Source: Echinococcus granulosus
Taxonomy: Eukaryota; Platyhelminthes; Cestoda; Cyclophyllidea; Taeniidae
Length of the DNA stretch: 64,000 bases
Assembly: GCF_000524195.1 (NCBI RefSeq)
Contig: NW_020170386.1
Location: 1,791,949-1,855,948, forward strand
Direction: 5' to 3'
Shown one piece after another: positions 63,744 through 64,000 of this stretch; within the stretch, counting starts at the first letter, position 1; every line of letters starts with the position of its first letter. The notes beneath the pieces were generated by a model that worked only from the letters and a program-made list of their open reading frames with translations, was not told the DNA's origin and searched no databases. The translations under genes were made by a program, and so were the position numbers.

Positions 63744-64000
63744 GTATCTTGGTTGAGCGCTTCATTTACGTCTTGGCTATTTGCATAGCGAGCTAATTAT
63801 TGCGGTGGTCGCATCTACACTAGTGTGTCAAATGTACAATTGTGCAAATACAAATGCAGAGGCTTATCCAAATCTGGTTTGATTTATTCATCCGGATTTT
63901 AGTAGCTAGCATGCGCATTTGCAACTGTCTTAGTATGTCCGATGTTTTCAATCACTCGTAAATGCTTCTAGAAGGCTGACGAATCTCAATGATTTCGTCA
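63744..64000 (+). other. Start of the next WDR62 intron, running off the right edge
   Basis: The sequence after the GTATCT donor at 63744 shows no further exon before the window ends. Confidence 0.6.

Noticed and set aside
1..64000. CRISPR arrays, bacterial operons, rRNA genes or viral genes
   Set aside because: No regularly spaced repeats, no ribosome-binding-site-led operons and no rRNA or viral hallmark sequences were seen; all clear genes are intron-containing animal genes.

Overview
The window is animal nuclear DNA, AT-rich outside exons, with GT-AG introns ranging from about 30 nt to several kb. Tiny introns of 30-37 nt beside kilobase introns, together with the divergence of the proteins, suggest a flatworm, and I lean towards a cestode. 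That is inference; no marker in the window proves it. There are no prokaryotic features.

Layout. 1-4.3 kb (minus): three exons of a nicotinic-type Cys-loop acetylcholine receptor subunit, running off the left edge. 4.3-23.6 kb: about 19 kb with no convincing gene, holding a GC/CpG-rich block near 11.4-11.6 kb (possible promoter or first exon), one orphan candidate exon at 12.9-13.1 kb, and two copies of a dispersed repeat. 23.6-40.3 kb (minus): a complete oxysterol-binding protein (OSBP) gene in 12 coding exons. 40.5-41.8 kb (plus): a complete PIGK/GPI8 gene (GPI transamidase catalytic subunit) in 7 exons, head to head with OSBP; the two start codons are 162 bp apart. 43.2-45.6 kb (plus): a RING-H2/coiled-coil protein, probably TRAIP. 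45.8-47.5 kb (minus): a complete adiponectin-receptor-type PAQR gene, tail to tail with TRAIP. 47.5-50.5 kb: intergenic DNA with three more repeat copies. 50.5 kb to the right edge (plus): the WD40 part of a WDR62/MAPKBP1 orthologue, continuing beyond the window.

Gene models were built by joining ORF fragments at GT-AG sites and requiring that phases agree and that protein alignments from memory close without gaps. The OSBP (929 aa), PIGK (335 aa), TRAIP-like (458 aa) and AdipoR-like (351 aa) models all close in frame. The WDR62 model closes everywhere except exon 6, which is one base short of a whole number of codons.

The genes do not form one pathway. OSBP (ER-Golgi sterol/PI4P exchange) and PIGK (ER GPI anchoring) are both endomembrane proteins and could share a promoter. 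I found no unprecedented system. The most interesting signals are the shared OSBP/PIGK promoter, a 36-nt intron hidden inside an open reading frame, the very small PIGK introns, the possible frameshift in WDR62, and a previously unlabelled family of roughly 150-180 bp repeats with LTR-like ends.
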